NCBI RefSeq assembly: GCF_914484835.1
Contig: NZ_CAJZAR010000030.1
Coordinates: 62,001 to 126,000, forward strand
Source: Paraburkholderia tropica
GTDB lineage: Bacteria > Pseudomonadota > Gammaproteobacteria > Burkholderiales > Burkholderiaceae
Length of the DNA stretch: 64,000 nucleotides
Direction of reading: 5' to 3'
In this document: positions 1-11,856 of the stretch, one piece after another
Layout of the letters: each line of letters begins with the position of its first letter
Position numbering within the stretch: the first letter of the stretch is position 1
Made by a program: the position numbers and the translations under genes
The notes under the pieces: generated by a model
What the model saw: only the letters and a program-made list of their open reading frames with translations
Told to the model about the DNA's origin: nothing
The model's database searches: none

Positions 1-1324
1 GTCCGGGCCTCATCGCCCCAGTAGCCGCACATCACCGAATAGCCGCGCGTGCACAACTCGCCCGTCTCGCCCACCGGCACGACGTTGCCGAGCGGATCGA
101 CGATCTTCACTTCGAGATGCGGCTGGATGCGGCCCACCGTGGTCGTGCGCTTGTCGAGCGGATCGGTGGTCGCGCTCTGGAACGAGACCGGGCTCGTCTC
201 CGTCATGCCGTAGGCGATGGTGATCTCGGCCAGATGCATCTTCGAGACCACGCGCTTCATCGTTTCGATCGGACACGGCGAACCGGCCATGATGCCCGTG
301 CGCAGGCGCGACAGATCGAACTTCGCGAAGTCCGGGTGATCGAGCTCGGCGATGAACATCGTCGGCACGCCATGCAGCGCCGTGCAGCCTTCCTCGGACA
401 CGGCTTCGAGCGTCGCGCGCGGATCGAAAGCCTCGCCGGGAAACACCATGTTCGCGCCGACCGACACGCACGCGAGCACCGCGAGCACCATGCCGAAACA
501 GTGATAAAGCGGCACCGGGATACAGAGCGAATCGTCCTCGCTCAAACGCATGGCCATCGCAATGAAGCGGCCATTGTTGACGACGTTGCGGTGCGTGAGC
601 GTCGCGCCCTTCGGGTTGCCGGTCGTGCCGCTCGTGAACTGGATGTTGATCGGATCGTCGGGCGAGAGCGTGGCGCCCAGCGCGTCGAGCCAGGCCGTGC
701 CGTCGCGCGCGAGCCGCTCGCGGCCCAGTTCGATCAGCTCGCTGAAGTTGAGCATGCCGGGCGAGGCGGTGTCGCACATGCGGATCACCGTGCGCAGCGC
801 GGGCAGCCGCGCCGCGTGCAGATCGCCGGGCTGCGCGCTCGCGAGTTCCGGCGCGAGCGTCTGCAGCATCTCCAGATACTTCGAGGTCTTGAAGCTTTCC
901 GCCGCCACGATGGCCTTGCAGCCGACCTTGTTCAGCGCGTATTCGAGCTCCGCGAGCCGGTAAGCCGGATTGATGTTGACGAGCACCGCGCCGAGGCGCG
1001 CGGTCGCGAACTGCGTGAGCAGCCATTCGCAGCGATTGGGCGACCAGATGCCCACGCGATCGCCCTTCTCGATGCCCAACTCCGCGAGACCTGCCGCCAT
1101 CACGTCGACTTCGGTCGCGAACTCACGCCAACTCCAGCGAATGCCCTGCTCGCGAAACACCACGGCGGGCCGCTCGGGGAACCGGCTGACGGTTTCGCGC
1201 AGGAAATCACCGATGGTGGCGTCGGAGAGCGGCGTGGCGGTCGTGCCGCGCACGTAGGAAAGACCGTCCTGCGGCGCGATGAGCGCTTCGCGCGCGGCCG
1301 CCGCGCGTGCTGCGTCGATTGCCA
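1..1324 (-). CDS. AMP-binding acyl-CoA ligase (3' end beyond window)
   Basis: Member of the ANL superfamily (fatty acid/carboxylate-CoA ligases), which activates a carboxylic acid with ATP to an acyl-adenylate and transfers it to CoA. The 441 visible codons begin at the ATG at 1324-1322, preceded on the minus strand by AGGAGA at good spacing. The N-terminus reads [10 protein letters not shown]. The P-loop-like motif [11 protein letters not shown] and the later YGMTETSP motif are both present, so the adenylate-forming core is intact up to the window edge; the C-terminal lid domain with the catalytic Lys is outside. The overall pattern resembles the AMP-binding enzymes often annotated as long-chain or 3-methylmercaptopropionyl-CoA ligases. 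The substrate cannot be decided from sequence. It is transcribed away from the repeat-protein gene that starts 503 bp away. Confidence 0.9.
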
Positions 1325-1826
1325 TGGTGGCTGTCTCCTGCGGGAGTCGCGCTCCCGTTGAAATGATTTTGAAATCTATTCTCCACCGCGACGGGCGGCG
1401 GCGGCATCAAGTTTTACCCGCAGCGCAGGCTGCCAGGCCCGGGCGCAGCGCCGCGCGGCGGCACGCTCGAAGGCATGATTTCGCATTACCTTTCCGTAAA
1501 CGTCAAGTAGTTTGTTCCCGGCTTGCCGACCGGCACGCGGCGACCGGCGCTTCGGTGCGCTCCGGCGCGCTTCGACTCGTTTTCCGCTGGTGATCTGCGC
1601 GCTGCGGGTCGCCTCTCTGGCTTATTCCCGCGCAAGTTTTGGCGCTTTTCCCCCGCCGCATTGCGACATCGCGTCACGCTCTCTCAAACGTCTGATGGAC
1701 TTTAACGACGTTTCGTAATGCAATCGCCGCTGCTTTTCAGACGTCTAACGAAGTTTTGACTTCGGCCTATTAGTTCGTAGTTCTTATCAACTTGATGCGT
1801 AGGAAATTTCGCCACCTGGAGTCTCG
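1325..1826. other. Divergent intergenic region, lower GC near the right end
   Basis: About 500 bp between two divergent genes. No convincing gene is seen. The right part (about 1660-1810) is noticeably AT-richer than its surroundings and should hold the promoter of the repeat protein. TTGACT at 1756-1761 is a fair -35 element, followed 16 bp later by a weak TAGTTC -10. A good inverted repeat lies just upstream and is listed separately. Confidence 0.4.
1686..1746. repeat. Inverted repeat upstream of the repeat-protein gene
   Basis: AAACGTCTGA (1686-1695) is mirrored by TCAGACGTCT (1737-1746), 9 of 10 bases complementary, spaced 41 bp. The pair ends about 10 bp before the putative -35 hexamer at 1756. 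That position suits a regulator binding site. No known regulator is recognised. Confidence 0.45.
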
Positions 1827-4664
1827 ATGAACACCACCGCTTATTGCCGCCTCATCCTCACGAAGAAAATCTGGGCCGCTGTGCCCGGCTCCGACGCCAA
1901 CGGCTATTCCGATCCCGCCGACACGATCCAGTACGCGTTCGGCGTCGTGCCGGAAGGCACGCATTTCCGCGACTTCGCGAACGCGGACGGCTCGGTCGAC
2001 GCGCGCAAACTGACCGGCGGCGTCCTGATCGTGACAGGCGACAACAAGACCTCTCTGGAACTCGCACCCGGGCGCTACTGGCTCTACGAATTCGTGATCG
2101 GCCGCGATGCCGACGGCGTCTCGCCGCGCTATTCGCAGCGCGGCGGCTGGGACTTCACGGCGCTCGTCGACGGCGAACGACGCGCGCCGGTCGACGACAT
2201 CGACGGCGCCGTGCTGTTCGAGGTCGGTGCGCAAACGCGCGAATTGAGCATCGTCGGCATCAACAAATCGGTGTGCGTGCAGATCGACAAGCGCTTGAGC
2301 AGCGGCACGGGGCGCACGAACGGCGTGCTGTTCTTCGGCACGAGTTCGTATCTTGGCCTCACGCAGCTGGGCTCGCCGTTTTTCGACGACAAAGCCGTGG
2401 TGCGTCTCGGCGTGACGGGCGTGGACGGCAAGGTGCGGCTCGACGGCTTCACCTCGGGCAACAACGTGTTCATCCACGAAGTCGTGCCCAAGGCGAGTTA
2501 CGACGCGGGCGTGCGGCCCGAGAAAATGGACGTGCACCGGCTCGACGGCTCGTTCTGGTACAGCGCGGGATTCCCGGATGCGCACGAAGTCACCCAGGTT
2601 GAACTCGACGCGCTGCTCGCCAATCCCAAGTTCACGACTGCCGGGCGCGCGCTGATCCGCGCGAACCTGCACGTGGGCGACTGGCTGTTCACGAACCAGA
2701 ACTACTTTGCCGAGCGTCAGGGGCTGGTGCGCGTCGAGGTGACGAACAACACCGGCAAGAAGGGCAAGCTGCGGCTGTCGAAGAAAATCTGGGCGGGCGT
2801 GCCGGGCTCCGACGCCAACGGCTATTCCGATCCCGCCGATACGATCCAGTACGCGTTCGGCGTCGTGCCGGCGGGCACGCACTACAGCGAGATCGCGCTG
2901 GTCGACGGCGCGGTCGACACCAGCAAGCTGATCGGCGGCGTGTTGACGGTGGTCGGCGCGAACACGGTCGAGCTGATGCTCGAACCCGGCCAATACTGGC
3001 TCTACGAGTTTGTGATCGGCCGCGATCCCGACGGCGTTTCGCCGCGCTATTCGCAGCGTGGCGGCTGGGATTACACGGCGCTGCTCGATGGCGTGCGACA
3101 CGCGCCGGTCGACGATATCGACGGCGCCGTCGCGTTCGAGATCGGCGCGAATGTGGTGGACGTGAACATCGTCGGCATCAACAAATCACTGTGCGTCGAG
3201 ATCGACAAGCGCATGAGCGCGGGCACCGGCCGCACGAGCGGCGTGCTGTTCTTCGCCACGAGTTCCTACCGCGGTCTGACGCAACTGGGATCCGAGAATT
3301 TCGACGGCAACGCGGTTGTGCGTCTCGGCGTCACGGGCGCAGACGGCAAGGTGCGGCTCGACGGCTTCGTCTCGGGCAACAACGTGTTCATTCACGAAGT
3401 CGTGCCCAAGGCGAGCTACGACGCGGGCGTGCGGCCCGAGAAAATGGACGTGCATCAGCTCGACGGCTCGTTCTGGTTCAGCGCCGGGTTCCCCGATGCG
3501 CACGAAATTACCGCGGAGGAACTGAACGCGTTACTGAGCAGCCCGAAGTTCACCGAAGCCGGGCGCGCGTTGATCCGCGCGAATATGCACGTCGGCGACT
3601 GGCTGTTCACGAACCAGAATTACTTCTATCAGCGCCAGGGCGTGATGCGCGTCGAGGTGACGAACAACAACGGCAAGAAGGGCAAGCTGCGGCTCACGAA
3701 GAAGATCTGGGCCGGCGTGCCGGGCGCCGATGCCAACGGCTATTCGAATCCCGACGACACGATTCAGTATGCGTTCGGCGTCGTGCCAGCGGGCACGCAT
3801 TACGGCGACATCGCGCTGGCCGACGGCGCGGTCGACACGAGCAAACTCATCGGCGGCGTGCTCACGGTGGTGGGCGCGAACGCCGTGGAATTGCAGCTCG
3901 AACCCGGCCAGTACTGGCTCTACGAATTCGTGATCGCGCGCGACGACGACGGCGTCTCGCTGCACTACTTCCAGCGCACCGGCTGGGACTTCACGGCGCT
4001 GATCGATGGCGAGCGCCGCGCGCCCGTCGACGACATCGATGGCGCGGTGGCCTTCGAGATCGGCGCGCAAACCTCGCTGGTCGAGGTCGTGGGCATCAAC
4101 AAGTCGTTGAGCGTGCAGATCGAGAAACGCTTCACGCCCGGCGCTCAAGCGAAGGAAAAGGAAGGCATCCTGTTTATCGCCACGAGCTCGTATCGGGGCG
4201 TGCTGCCGCTCTCCGACGTCCGCAATAGCGGCAACGGCAATGACCGCGCGATCGTGCGTCTCGGCGTGACGGGTCCGGGCGGCACGGTGCGGTTCGATGG
4301 CTTCACGTCGGGCAATAACGTGTTTATCCACGAGATCGTGTCGCAGGACGTCTACGACAACGGCATCATGCCGATCAGCATGAGCGTCTACGGCCTCAAC
4401 GGCGCGCTGATGTTCACCTCGGAATTCAAGCTTCAGGGTGCGCTGCGTCAGGGCGAGGACTGGCGCGACAACGAGCATCAGCGCCGCATCACCGAAGCCG
4501 ATCTCGACGCCCTGCTCGCCGAACCCAAGCTCACGCCCGCAGGCCGCGCGCTGATCCTCAAGCACGTGCAGGTCGGCGACTACCTGTTCTCCAATCCGCG
4601 CTCGTTGGCGGAGCGCCAGGGCGTGATGCGCGTCGAGGTGCTCAACGACAGCGGACGCGGCTAA
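1827..4664 (+). CDS. Three-repeat protein, probably six CnaB-like domains
   Basis: Unrecognised 945-residue protein with no signal peptide or membrane segment. It consists of three copies of a 306-residue unit starting at residues 12, 318 and 624. Each unit splits into two beta-type modules. In unit 1 the first module has Lys13/14 (LTKKIW), Glu88 (YWLYEF) and Asn146 (GINK); the second has Lys155 (IDKR), Glu218 (FIHEVV) and Asn307/308 (EVTNN). Lys in the first strand, Glu in the middle and Asn in the last strand, with a GKVRL-type linker into the next Lys, is the order seen in CnaB/SpaA domains that form Lys-Asn isopeptide bonds. This assignment is my inference. Unit 3 carries extra loops (about residues 735-745, 755-765 and 870-885). 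Start: ATG 1827 after CACCTGGAG. It is a single-gene unit closed by the terminator at 4691. Cellular location and role are unknown. Confidence 0.8.
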   Translation: MNTTAYCRLILTKKIWAAVPGSDANGYSDPADTIQYAFGVVPEGTHFRDFANADGSVDARKLTGGVLIVTGDNKTSLELAPGRYWLYEFVIGRDADGVSPRYSQRGGWDFTALVDGERRAPVDDIDGAVLFEVGAQTRELSIVGINKSVCVQIDKRLSSGTGRTNGVLFFGTSSYLGLTQLGSPFFDDKAVVRLGVTGVDGKVRLDGFTSGNNVFIHEVVPKASYDAGVRPEKMDVHRLDGSFWYSAGFPDAHEVTQVELDALLANPKFTTAGRALIRANLHVGDWLFTNQNYFAERQGLVRVEVTNNTGKKGKLRLSKKIWAGVPGSDANGYSDPADTIQYAFGVVPAGTHYSEIALVDGAVDTSKLIGGVLTVVGANTVELMLEPGQYWLYEFVIGRDPDGVSPRYSQRGGWDYTALLDGVRHAPVDDIDGAVAFEIGANVVDVNIVGINKSLCVEIDKRMSAGTGRTSGVLFFATSSYRGLTQLGSENFDGNAVVRLGVTGADGKVRLDGFVSGNNVFIHEVVPKASYDAGVRPEKMDVHQLDGSFWFSAGFPDAHEITAEELNALLSSPKFTEAGRALIRANMHVGDWLFTNQNYFYQRQGVMRVEVTNNNGKKGKLRLTKKIWAGVPGADANGYSNPDDTIQYAFGVVPAGTHYGDIALADGAVDTSKLIGGVLTVVGANAVELQLEPGQYWLYEFVIARDDDGVSLHYFQRTGWDFTALIDGERRAPVDDIDGAVAFEIGAQTSLVEVVGINKSLSVQIEKRFTPGAQAKEKEGILFIATSSYRGVLPLSDVRNSGNGNDRAIVRLGVTGPGGTVRFDGFTSGNNVFIHEIVSQDVYDNGIMPISMSVYGLNGALMFTSEFKLQGALRQGEDWRDNEHQRRITEADLDALLAEPKLTPAGRALILKHVQVGDYLFSNPRSLAERQGVMRVEVLNDSGRG
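1860..4661 (+). repeat. Three in-frame tandem repeats, 918-bp period
   Basis: Unit 1 covers 1860-2777, unit 2 covers 2778-3695, unit 3 covers 3696-4661. Units 1 and 2 are exactly 918 bp; unit 3 is longer through insertions. The copies are very similar in DNA as well as protein (the string encoding PGSDANGYSDPADTIQYAFG recurs in units 1 and 2). This suggests recent duplication or continuing gene conversion. Confidence 0.9.
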
Positions 4665-4690
4665 GCGTCAGCCAGCGTGCGCGCATGAAA

Positions 4691-4726
4691 AAAAGGCTCC
4701 CCGGCGCAACGGCCGGGGAGCCTTTT
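4691..4726. terminator. Bidirectional intrinsic terminator
   Basis: GGCTCCCCGGC (4695-4705) pairs with GCCGGGGAGCC (4712-4722) around a 6-base loop. It is flanked by a run of A on the left and TTTT on the right. It lies between two convergent genes and serves both the repeat protein (plus) and the atp operon (minus). Confidence 0.9.
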
Positions 4727-4764
4727 CGATTCGGTCGCACGCGCCGCGAAGGCGCGTGCGGGAA

Positions 4765-5190
4765 TCAATGCTGGTGTTGCTTGCGCAGACGCTGGATCGC
4801 CGCGAGTTGCGCAACGGCGTAGGCCAGTTCGGCCTGCGCGGTGGCGTACTCGAGGTTCGAGCCGGCGTTCTGCAGCGCCTCTTCAGCGCGCTTGCGCGCT
4901 TCGGCGGCCTTCGCTTCGTCGAGATCCTTGCCGCGGATCGCGGTGTCGGCGAGCACCGTCACGGCGCCCGGCTGCACTTCGAGAATGCCGCCTGCAACGA
5001 ACACGAACTCTTCGTCGCCACTTTCACCGACGATGCGCACCGCACCCGGACGAATCCGCGTGATGAGCGGCGTGTGGCCAGGCAGAATGCCCAGCTCGCC
5101 GGCTTCACCCGGAAGCGCGACGAACTTCGCCTGGCCGTCATAGATGCTCTCTTCGGCGCTGACGACGTCTACCTTGATGGTTGCTGCCAT
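4765..5190 (-). CDS. atpC: ATP synthase epsilon subunit
   Basis: Epsilon subunit (141 aa) of the F1 central stalk. It couples rotation of the c-ring to the catalytic sites and inhibits ATP hydrolysis through its C-terminal helices. The N-terminal beta-sandwich (about 1-85, with the conserved [14 protein letters not shown] stretch) and the C-terminal Ala/Lys/Glu-rich helical hairpin (about 88-138) are both present at normal length. It is the last gene of the atp operon, about 100 bp after atpD, and is followed by the strong terminator at 4691. Confidence 0.98.
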   Translation of the reverse strand: MAATIKVDVVSAEESIYDGQAKFVALPGEAGELGILPGHTPLITRIRPGAVRIVGESGDEEFVFVAGGILEVQPGAVTVLADTAIRGKDLDEAKAAEARKRAEEALQNAGSNLEYATAQAELAYAVAQLAAIQRLRKQHQH

Positions 5191-5292
5191 ATGTGTCGAA
5201 CTCCTGGGGTCAAGGGGTTGCGGCGGCGAGACCGATCAACGCTGATGGAAACCCGCGCGACAAATCTCGCCTCTTTGCCTGCAACGCGACCC

Positions 5293-6714
<1,422 letters not shown>

Positions 6715-6767
6715 TCACTCGCCCACCGGTTCAACACCGGCGCGGTTTCGCAATCGGTTCGCGACTA

Positions 6768-7649
6768 TCAGACGGCTGCTGCGCCGCCGACGATTTCCGA
6801 AAGTTCCTTCGTAATCGCGGCCTGGCGGCTCTTGTTGTACGAGAGCTGCAGTTCGTTGATGACCGTCTTCGCGTTGTCCGACGCCGCCTTCATCGCGACC
6901 ATACGGGCCGACTGCTCCGACGCCATGTTTTCCGCCACGGCCTGATAGACCAAAGCTTCGACATAGCGGACCAGCAGTTCGTCCACGACGGTTTGCGCGT
7001 CCGGCTCGTAGATGTAGTCCCACGCCGACTTCGGCGTCGTGCCGTCGTCGTTGCTTTCCAGGCGCTCGGCCGACAGCGGCAGCAGCTGCTCGATCACCGG
7101 CTCCTGCTTCATCGTGTTGACGAAGCGCGTGTACGCGAGGTACACCGCCGAAAGCTTGCCTTCCGAGTACTGGTCGAGCTGCACCTTGATGGCGCCGATC
7201 AGCTTTTCCAGATGCGGCGTGTCGCCGAGTTGCACGACATTCGAGACGACTTTCGCGCGCAGACGGTTCAGGAAACCGAGGCCCTTGCTGCCGATCGCCG
7301 TAGCTTCGATCGACGTGCCGGATGCTTCCAGATCCTTGAACTTCTGCAGCGTCGCGCGCAGCACGTTGGTGTTCATCCCGCCGCACAGACCCTTGTCCGT
7401 GGTGACGAGAATCACGCCGGCGACCTTCGCATCGTTGTTTTCCACCATGAACGGGTGGCGATACTCGGGGTTCGCACGGCTCATGTGCGCAGCGATGTCG
7501 CGGACCTTGTCGGCATACGGGCGGGCGGCGCGCATGCGCTCCTGGGCACGGCGCATTTTCGACGCCGCGACCATTTCCATCGCCTTGGTGATCTTGCGCG
7601 TGTTTTGCACGCTCTTGATCTTGCCGCGAATTTCCTTCATTCCAGCCAT
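6768..7649 (-). CDS. atpG: ATP synthase gamma subunit
   Basis: Gamma subunit (293 aa), the rotating shaft inside the alpha3beta3 ring. The typical N-terminus [20 protein letters not shown] and the C-terminal coiled segment ([20 protein letters not shown]) that sits in the beta bearing are intact. The start is supported by AGGAG 9 bases upstream of the ATG. An insertion around residues 190-215, rich in Asp/Thr/Pro, is longer than in E. coli gamma and is common in beta-proteobacteria. It lies between atpA and atpD. Confidence 0.98.
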   Translation of the reverse strand: MAGMKEIRGKIKSVQNTRKITKAMEMVAASKMRRAQERMRAARPYADKVRDIAAHMSRANPEYRHPFMVENNDAKVAGVILVTTDKGLCGGMNTNVLRATLQKFKDLEASGTSIEATAIGSKGLGFLNRLRAKVVSNVVQLGDTPHLEKLIGAIKVQLDQYSEGKLSAVYLAYTRFVNTMKQEPVIEQLLPLSAERLESNDDGTTPKSAWDYIYEPDAQTVVDELLVRYVEALVYQAVAENMASEQSARMVAMKAASDNAKTVINELQLSYNKSRQAAITKELSEIVGGAAAV

Positions 7650-7736
7650 TGCTTGCTCCTTGATCGAAGCGGAGCGGGATTCACCGAACGCCGCGCCGCC
7701 CCAATGTCCGTTTATCTAGATTGATTCCCGGACGGA

Positions 7737-9278
7737 TCAATATGCGCCGGACTTCTTGAAGTCCTTGAGAACCGCGTGCAGCGCGTTCTCGTCGTCCTTC
7801 GACAGGTCCTTCTTGTCCTCGATGCGCGCGACGAGGTCGGCGTGCTTCGACTTCAGGTATTCGCGCAGGCCCTTTTCGAACGGCAGGACGTCCTTGACGT
7901 CGATGTCGTCGAGGTAGCCGTTGTTGGCCGAGAACAGCGCAACCGCCAGTTCCCAGACCTGCAGCGGCTGATACTGCGGCTGCTTGAGCAGTTCCGTCAC
8001 GCGGCGGCCGCGCTCGAGCTGCTTGCGGGTCGCTTCGTCGAGGTCCGAGGCGAACTGGGCGAATGCCGCCAGTTCACGGTACTGCGCGAGGTCGGTACGG
8101 ATACCGCCCGACAGCTTCTTCACGACCTTGGTCTGAGCCGCACCGCCAACACGCGACACCGACACGCCGGCGTTGATTGCCGGGCGGATGCCTGCGTTGA
8201 ACAGGTCGGTTTCCAGGAAGATCTGGCCGTCGGTAATCGAGATCACGTTCGTCGGAACGAATGCCGTGACGTCGCCTGCCTGCGTTTCGATGATCGGCAG
8301 TGCCGTCAGCGAACCCGTCTTGCCCTTGACTTCGCCGTTCGTGAACTTCTCGACGTAGTCGGCCGACACGCGTGCAGCGCGCTCGAGCAGACGCGAGTGG
8401 AGATAGAACACGTCGCCGGGGTAAGCTTCGCGGCCCGGCGGGCGGCGCAGCAGCAGCGAGATCTGGCGATAGGCCCAGGCTTGCTTGGTCAGATCGTCAT
8501 AAATGATCAGGGCGTCTTGACCGCGATCGCGGAAGTATTCGCCCATCGTGCAGCCGGCGTACGGTGCGAGGTACTGCAGCGCAGCCGATTCCGAAGCCGA
8601 AGCCGCCACGACGATCGTGTACTCGATCGCGCCGGTTTCTTCGAGCTTGCGCAGCACGTTCTGGATCGACGACGCCTTCTGGCCGATGGCGACGTAGATA
8701 CAGATCAGGTCCTTGCCCTTCTGGTTGATGATCGTGTCGACGGCCACTGCGGTCTTGCCGCACTGACGGTCGCCGATAATCAGCTCACGCTGGCCACGGC
8801 CGATCGGCACCATTGCGTCGATCGACTTCAGACCGGTTTGCACCGGCTGCGACACGCCTTCACGCCAGATCACGCCCGGAGCGATCTTTTCGATCGCGTC
8901 GGTCGCCTTGGCGTTGATCGGGCCCTTGCCGTCGATCGGGTTGCCGAGCGGATCGACCACGCGGCCGATCAGTTCCGGGCCAACCGGGACTTCCAGAATG
9001 CGGCCCGTCGTCTTGACGATGTCGCCTTCCGAAATGTGTTCGTATTCACCGAGAATCACGGCGCCGACCGAGTCACGCTCGAGGTTCAGCGCGAGACCGA
9101 AGGTGTTGCCCGGGAATTCGAGCATTTCGCCTTGCATCACGTCCGACAGGCCGTGGATGCGCACGATGCCGTCGGTCACGGAGATCACGGTGCCCTGGTT
9201 GCGAACGTCTGCGCTCGCTTCAAGGCCCTGGATCCGGCTCTTGATCAGCTCGCTGATCTCAGAGGGATTGAGTTGCAT
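7737..9278 (-). CDS. atpA: ATP synthase alpha subunit
   Basis: Non-catalytic, nucleotide-binding alpha subunit (513 aa) of F1. The N-terminal helix that binds delta ([16 protein letters not shown]), the P-loop and the Ser-Arg motif SVSRVGG with the arginine finger are present. The P-loop reads GDRQCGKT, with Cys where GDRQTGKT is usual in E. coli; the codon is clearly TGC. This site is regulatory in alpha, so function is not in doubt. It lies 66 bp downstream of atpH in a complete operon. Confidence 0.99.
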   Translation of the reverse strand: MQLNPSEISELIKSRIQGLEASADVRNQGTVISVTDGIVRIHGLSDVMQGEMLEFPGNTFGLALNLERDSVGAVILGEYEHISEGDIVKTTGRILEVPVGPELIGRVVDPLGNPIDGKGPINAKATDAIEKIAPGVIWREGVSQPVQTGLKSIDAMVPIGRGQRELIIGDRQCGKTAVAVDTIINQKGKDLICIYVAIGQKASSIQNVLRKLEETGAIEYTIVVAASASESAALQYLAPYAGCTMGEYFRDRGQDALIIYDDLTKQAWAYRQISLLLRRPPGREAYPGDVFYLHSRLLERAARVSADYVEKFTNGEVKGKTGSLTALPIIETQAGDVTAFVPTNVISITDGQIFLETDLFNAGIRPAINAGVSVSRVGGAAQTKVVKKLSGGIRTDLAQYRELAAFAQFASDLDEATRKQLERGRRVTELLKQPQYQPLQVWELAVALFSANNGYLDDIDVKDVLPFEKGLREYLKSKHADLVARIEDKKDLSKDDENALHAVLKDFKKSGAY

Positions 9279-9344
9279 TATTCGCTCCTGATGTTCAATT
9301 CTGTTGCGTGCCAGCCGCTGCGTTCGGTGTGTTCACCGGGACGC

Positions 9345-9884
9345 TCAAGCGGTCAGAGCCACCTGCATGCTGGCGAGCCGCGCGCGGACCGAGGTATCGA
9401 GCACTTCGTCGCCGACCGTGACGCGCACGCCGCCAATCAGCGACTTGTCGATTTCAACGGTGGGCTTCAGCTTGCATTTGAACTTGCGTTCGAGGCTGGC
9501 CACGAGGTCGTTCAACTGGGTGCCTTCGAGCGGGAACGCGCTGACGATCAGCGCGTCGGCCGCACCGGCCTTCGCATTCTTGAGCGCTTCGAACTGTGCG
9601 TGGATTTCCGGCAGCAGTTCCAGGCGGTGATTCGCGACCAGCATCTGGACGAGGTTCCTGGCCTCGGCCGAATCCTTGAGCGGGGACTTCACCGCCGCGA
9701 GCAGCAGCTCGACGACCTGGGCATGGCTTACTTTCGGGCTCGTCGCGACCGACAGCACGTCGGACATGGCCGCAACCTGTGCCAGCTCCGTAACGAGCGT
9801 GGACCAGGCGGCGGTGTCACCAGCTTCGGCCACGCCAAACAGGGCTTCTGCGTACGGGCGGGCGATGGTTGCAAGTTCGGCCAT
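9345..9884 (-). CDS. atpH: ATP synthase delta subunit
   Basis: Delta subunit (179 aa; OSCP equivalent) that glues the top of alpha3beta3 to the b-subunit stator. The N-terminal six-helix domain (from [16 protein letters not shown]) and the C-terminal conserved segment ([25 protein letters not shown]) match the family. Its start is only 2 bp beyond the atpF stop, implying translational coupling. Confidence 0.98.
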   Translation of the reverse strand: MAELATIARPYAEALFGVAEAGDTAAWSTLVTELAQVAAMSDVLSVATSPKVSHAQVVELLLAAVKSPLKDSAEARNLVQMLVANHRLELLPEIHAQFEALKNAKAGAADALIVSAFPLEGTQLNDLVASLERKFKCKLKPTVEIDKSLIGGVRVTVGDEVLDTSVRARLASMQVALTA

Positions 9885-9886
9885 GA

Positions 9887-10357
9887 TCAGAGCTCGGCTT
9901 TCAGTTGATTCAGCAGTTCGGCATGTGCCGACTGATCGACTTCGCGCTTCAGGATCTGCTCGGCGCCTTGCACGGCGAGCGCGGCGACTTCAGCGCGCAG
10001 AACTTCGCGTGCCTTGACGACTTGCTGGTCCGCGTCGGCCTTCGCTTGCGCGATGATGCGCGCTGCTTCGGCGTGGGCCTGGGCCTTGATTTCTTCAGCG
10101 ACTGCGAGAGCGCGCTTTTCCGCGTCGGCAATGCGGTTTTGGCCCTCGTTACGGGCCGTAGCGAGTTCCTCGCCCACGCGCTTATGCGCGGCTTCGAGTT
10201 CCGCCTTGCCCTTTTCCGCAGCGGCGAGGCCGTCCGCGATCTTCTTCGAGCGCTCGTCGAGGGCGTTGATCAACGGCGGCCACACGAACTTCATCGTGAA
10301 CCACGCGAGGATCAGGAACACGACCATTTGCGCAAACAGGGTTGCGTTGAGATTCAC
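9887..10357 (-). CDS. atpF: ATP synthase b subunit
   Basis: Subunit b (156 aa), which forms the dimeric peripheral stalk. One N-terminal membrane helix (about residues 5-27, [20 protein letters not shown]) is followed by a long charged, Ala-rich coiled coil to the C-terminus. Length equals that of E. coli b, so this is the single-b type and not the b/b' pair. It sits between atpE and atpH. Confidence 0.98.
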   Translation of the reverse strand: MNLNATLFAQMVVFLILAWFTMKFVWPPLINALDERSKKIADGLAAAEKGKAELEAAHKRVGEELATARNEGQNRIADAEKRALAVAEEIKAQAHAEAARIIAQAKADADQQVVKAREVLRAEVAALAVQGAEQILKREVDQSAHAELLNQLKAEL

Positions 10358-10496
10358 GGTGTTTCCTTAAACGTTGCTATTCCGGGGAATTGAAACGGCA
10401 AGGCGCTCATCGGTTGTGAAACTCGATCAGCGCCTCGTCTCCCGTTCCGCCATGCGCCCTTAACCGTTATAGATCAGGCGCAACCTTCCAGGGAAC

Positions 10497-10802
<306 letters not shown>

Positions 10803-10838
10803 TTAAAACTTAAACTGCAAATCTGGTACGACCGCCGT

Positions 10839-11690
10839 TTAGTGGCTGTCGTGTGCCTGGCCGATGTACACCAGCGTCAGCATCATGAAAATGAACGCCT
10901 GCAGCAGAACGATCAGAATGTGGAAGATCGCCCAGACGCTGCCCGCAATCACGTGGCCGATGAAGCCAAGCACCGTCGAATCCGCGCCGAAGGTCCACAG
11001 ACTGCCCAGCAGGGCGATCAGCAGGAACAGCAGTTCGCCTGCATACATGTTGCCGAACAACCGCAGGGCGAGCGAAACCGTCTTGGCGACGAATTCGATG
11101 ATGTTGAGTGCAAGGTTCGGGATCCACAGCAGCGGATGCGAGCCGAACGGAGCCGACAGCAGCTCGTGAACGAAGCCGCCGGGGCCCTTGATCTTGAGGT
11201 TGTAATAGATCATCAGCACGAACACGCCGAGCGCGATGCCGAACGTGCCGTTGAGGTCGGCGGTCGGGACGATGCGCTGGTGCGGGAGTGCTTCGGACAG
11301 ACCCAGCCAGCCGATCACGCGGCCCGGCAGGTCGACGGGGATGAAGTCGAGGCAGTTCATCAGCGCCACCCAGACGAAGACCGTCAGGGCCAGCGGAGCG
11401 ATGAATTTGCGGTTGCCGTGAATGATGGACTTCGACTGGTCTTCGACCATTTCGACCAGCATTTCGATGGCGCACTGGAAGCGGCCCGGCACGCCGGACG
11501 TAGCCTTACGCGCGGCGACAAACAGCAGCAGGATGGTGGCGAGGCCGCACAGGATCGACCAGAACAGCGTGTCGATGTTCCAGACGTGGAAATCGACGAT
11601 CGACGTCTGATGCGAGGTGGAAAAATTCTGCAAGTGGTGCGCAATGTACTCGGACGGATCCAGAGCGCGCGTTCCTTCGCTGGCTGCCAT
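10839..11690 (-). CDS. atpB: ATP synthase a subunit
   Basis: Subunit a (283 aa from the chosen start) forms the two proton half-channels against the c-ring. Several hydrophobic segments and the essential-Arg helix ([24 protein letters not shown]) are visible. I place the start at the ATG giving [20 protein letters not shown], the usual Burkholderia N-terminus. An upstream in-frame GTG at 11741 would add 17 residues but has no ribosome binding site. It follows atpI after a 166-bp gap and precedes atpE by 72 bp. Confidence 0.97.
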   Translation of the reverse strand: MAASEGTRALDPSEYIAHHLQNFSTSHQTSIVDFHVWNIDTLFWSILCGLATILLLFVAARKATSGVPGRFQCAIEMLVEMVEDQSKSIIHGNRKFIAPLALTVFVWVALMNCLDFIPVDLPGRVIGWLGLSEALPHQRIVPTADLNGTFGIALGVFVLMIYYNLKIKGPGGFVHELLSAPFGSHPLLWIPNLALNIIEFVAKTVSLALRLFGNMYAGELLFLLIALLGSLWTFGADSTVLGFIGHVIAGSVWAIFHILIVLLQAFIFMMLTLVYIGQAHDSH

Positions 11691-11856
11691 ATCGTTAAAA
11701 CCACCCAAATTGTCGAAAATCGTTTCCGGCCGTTCCCGCACCTACCAGTTTGCGGGAACGCACCGCCGCGGATCGTGTCTTATCTGCTCCGCATGGGCCA
11801 GCTGATCTTCGCCTCCATCGCCTCTACGCCCGCAGGCGGCGCGATGTTGGCGGGAT

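Noticed and set aside
1770..3101. Minus-strand open frame opposite the repeat protein
   Set aside because: Its repetitive His/Arg/Ala composition merely mirrors the plus-strand repeats; the plus frame has a start, a ribosome site and a terminator.
7776..9908. Another 700-codon plus-strand frame opposite atpA and atpH
   Set aside because: Same reasoning: mirror of conserved coding sequence with no domain character.
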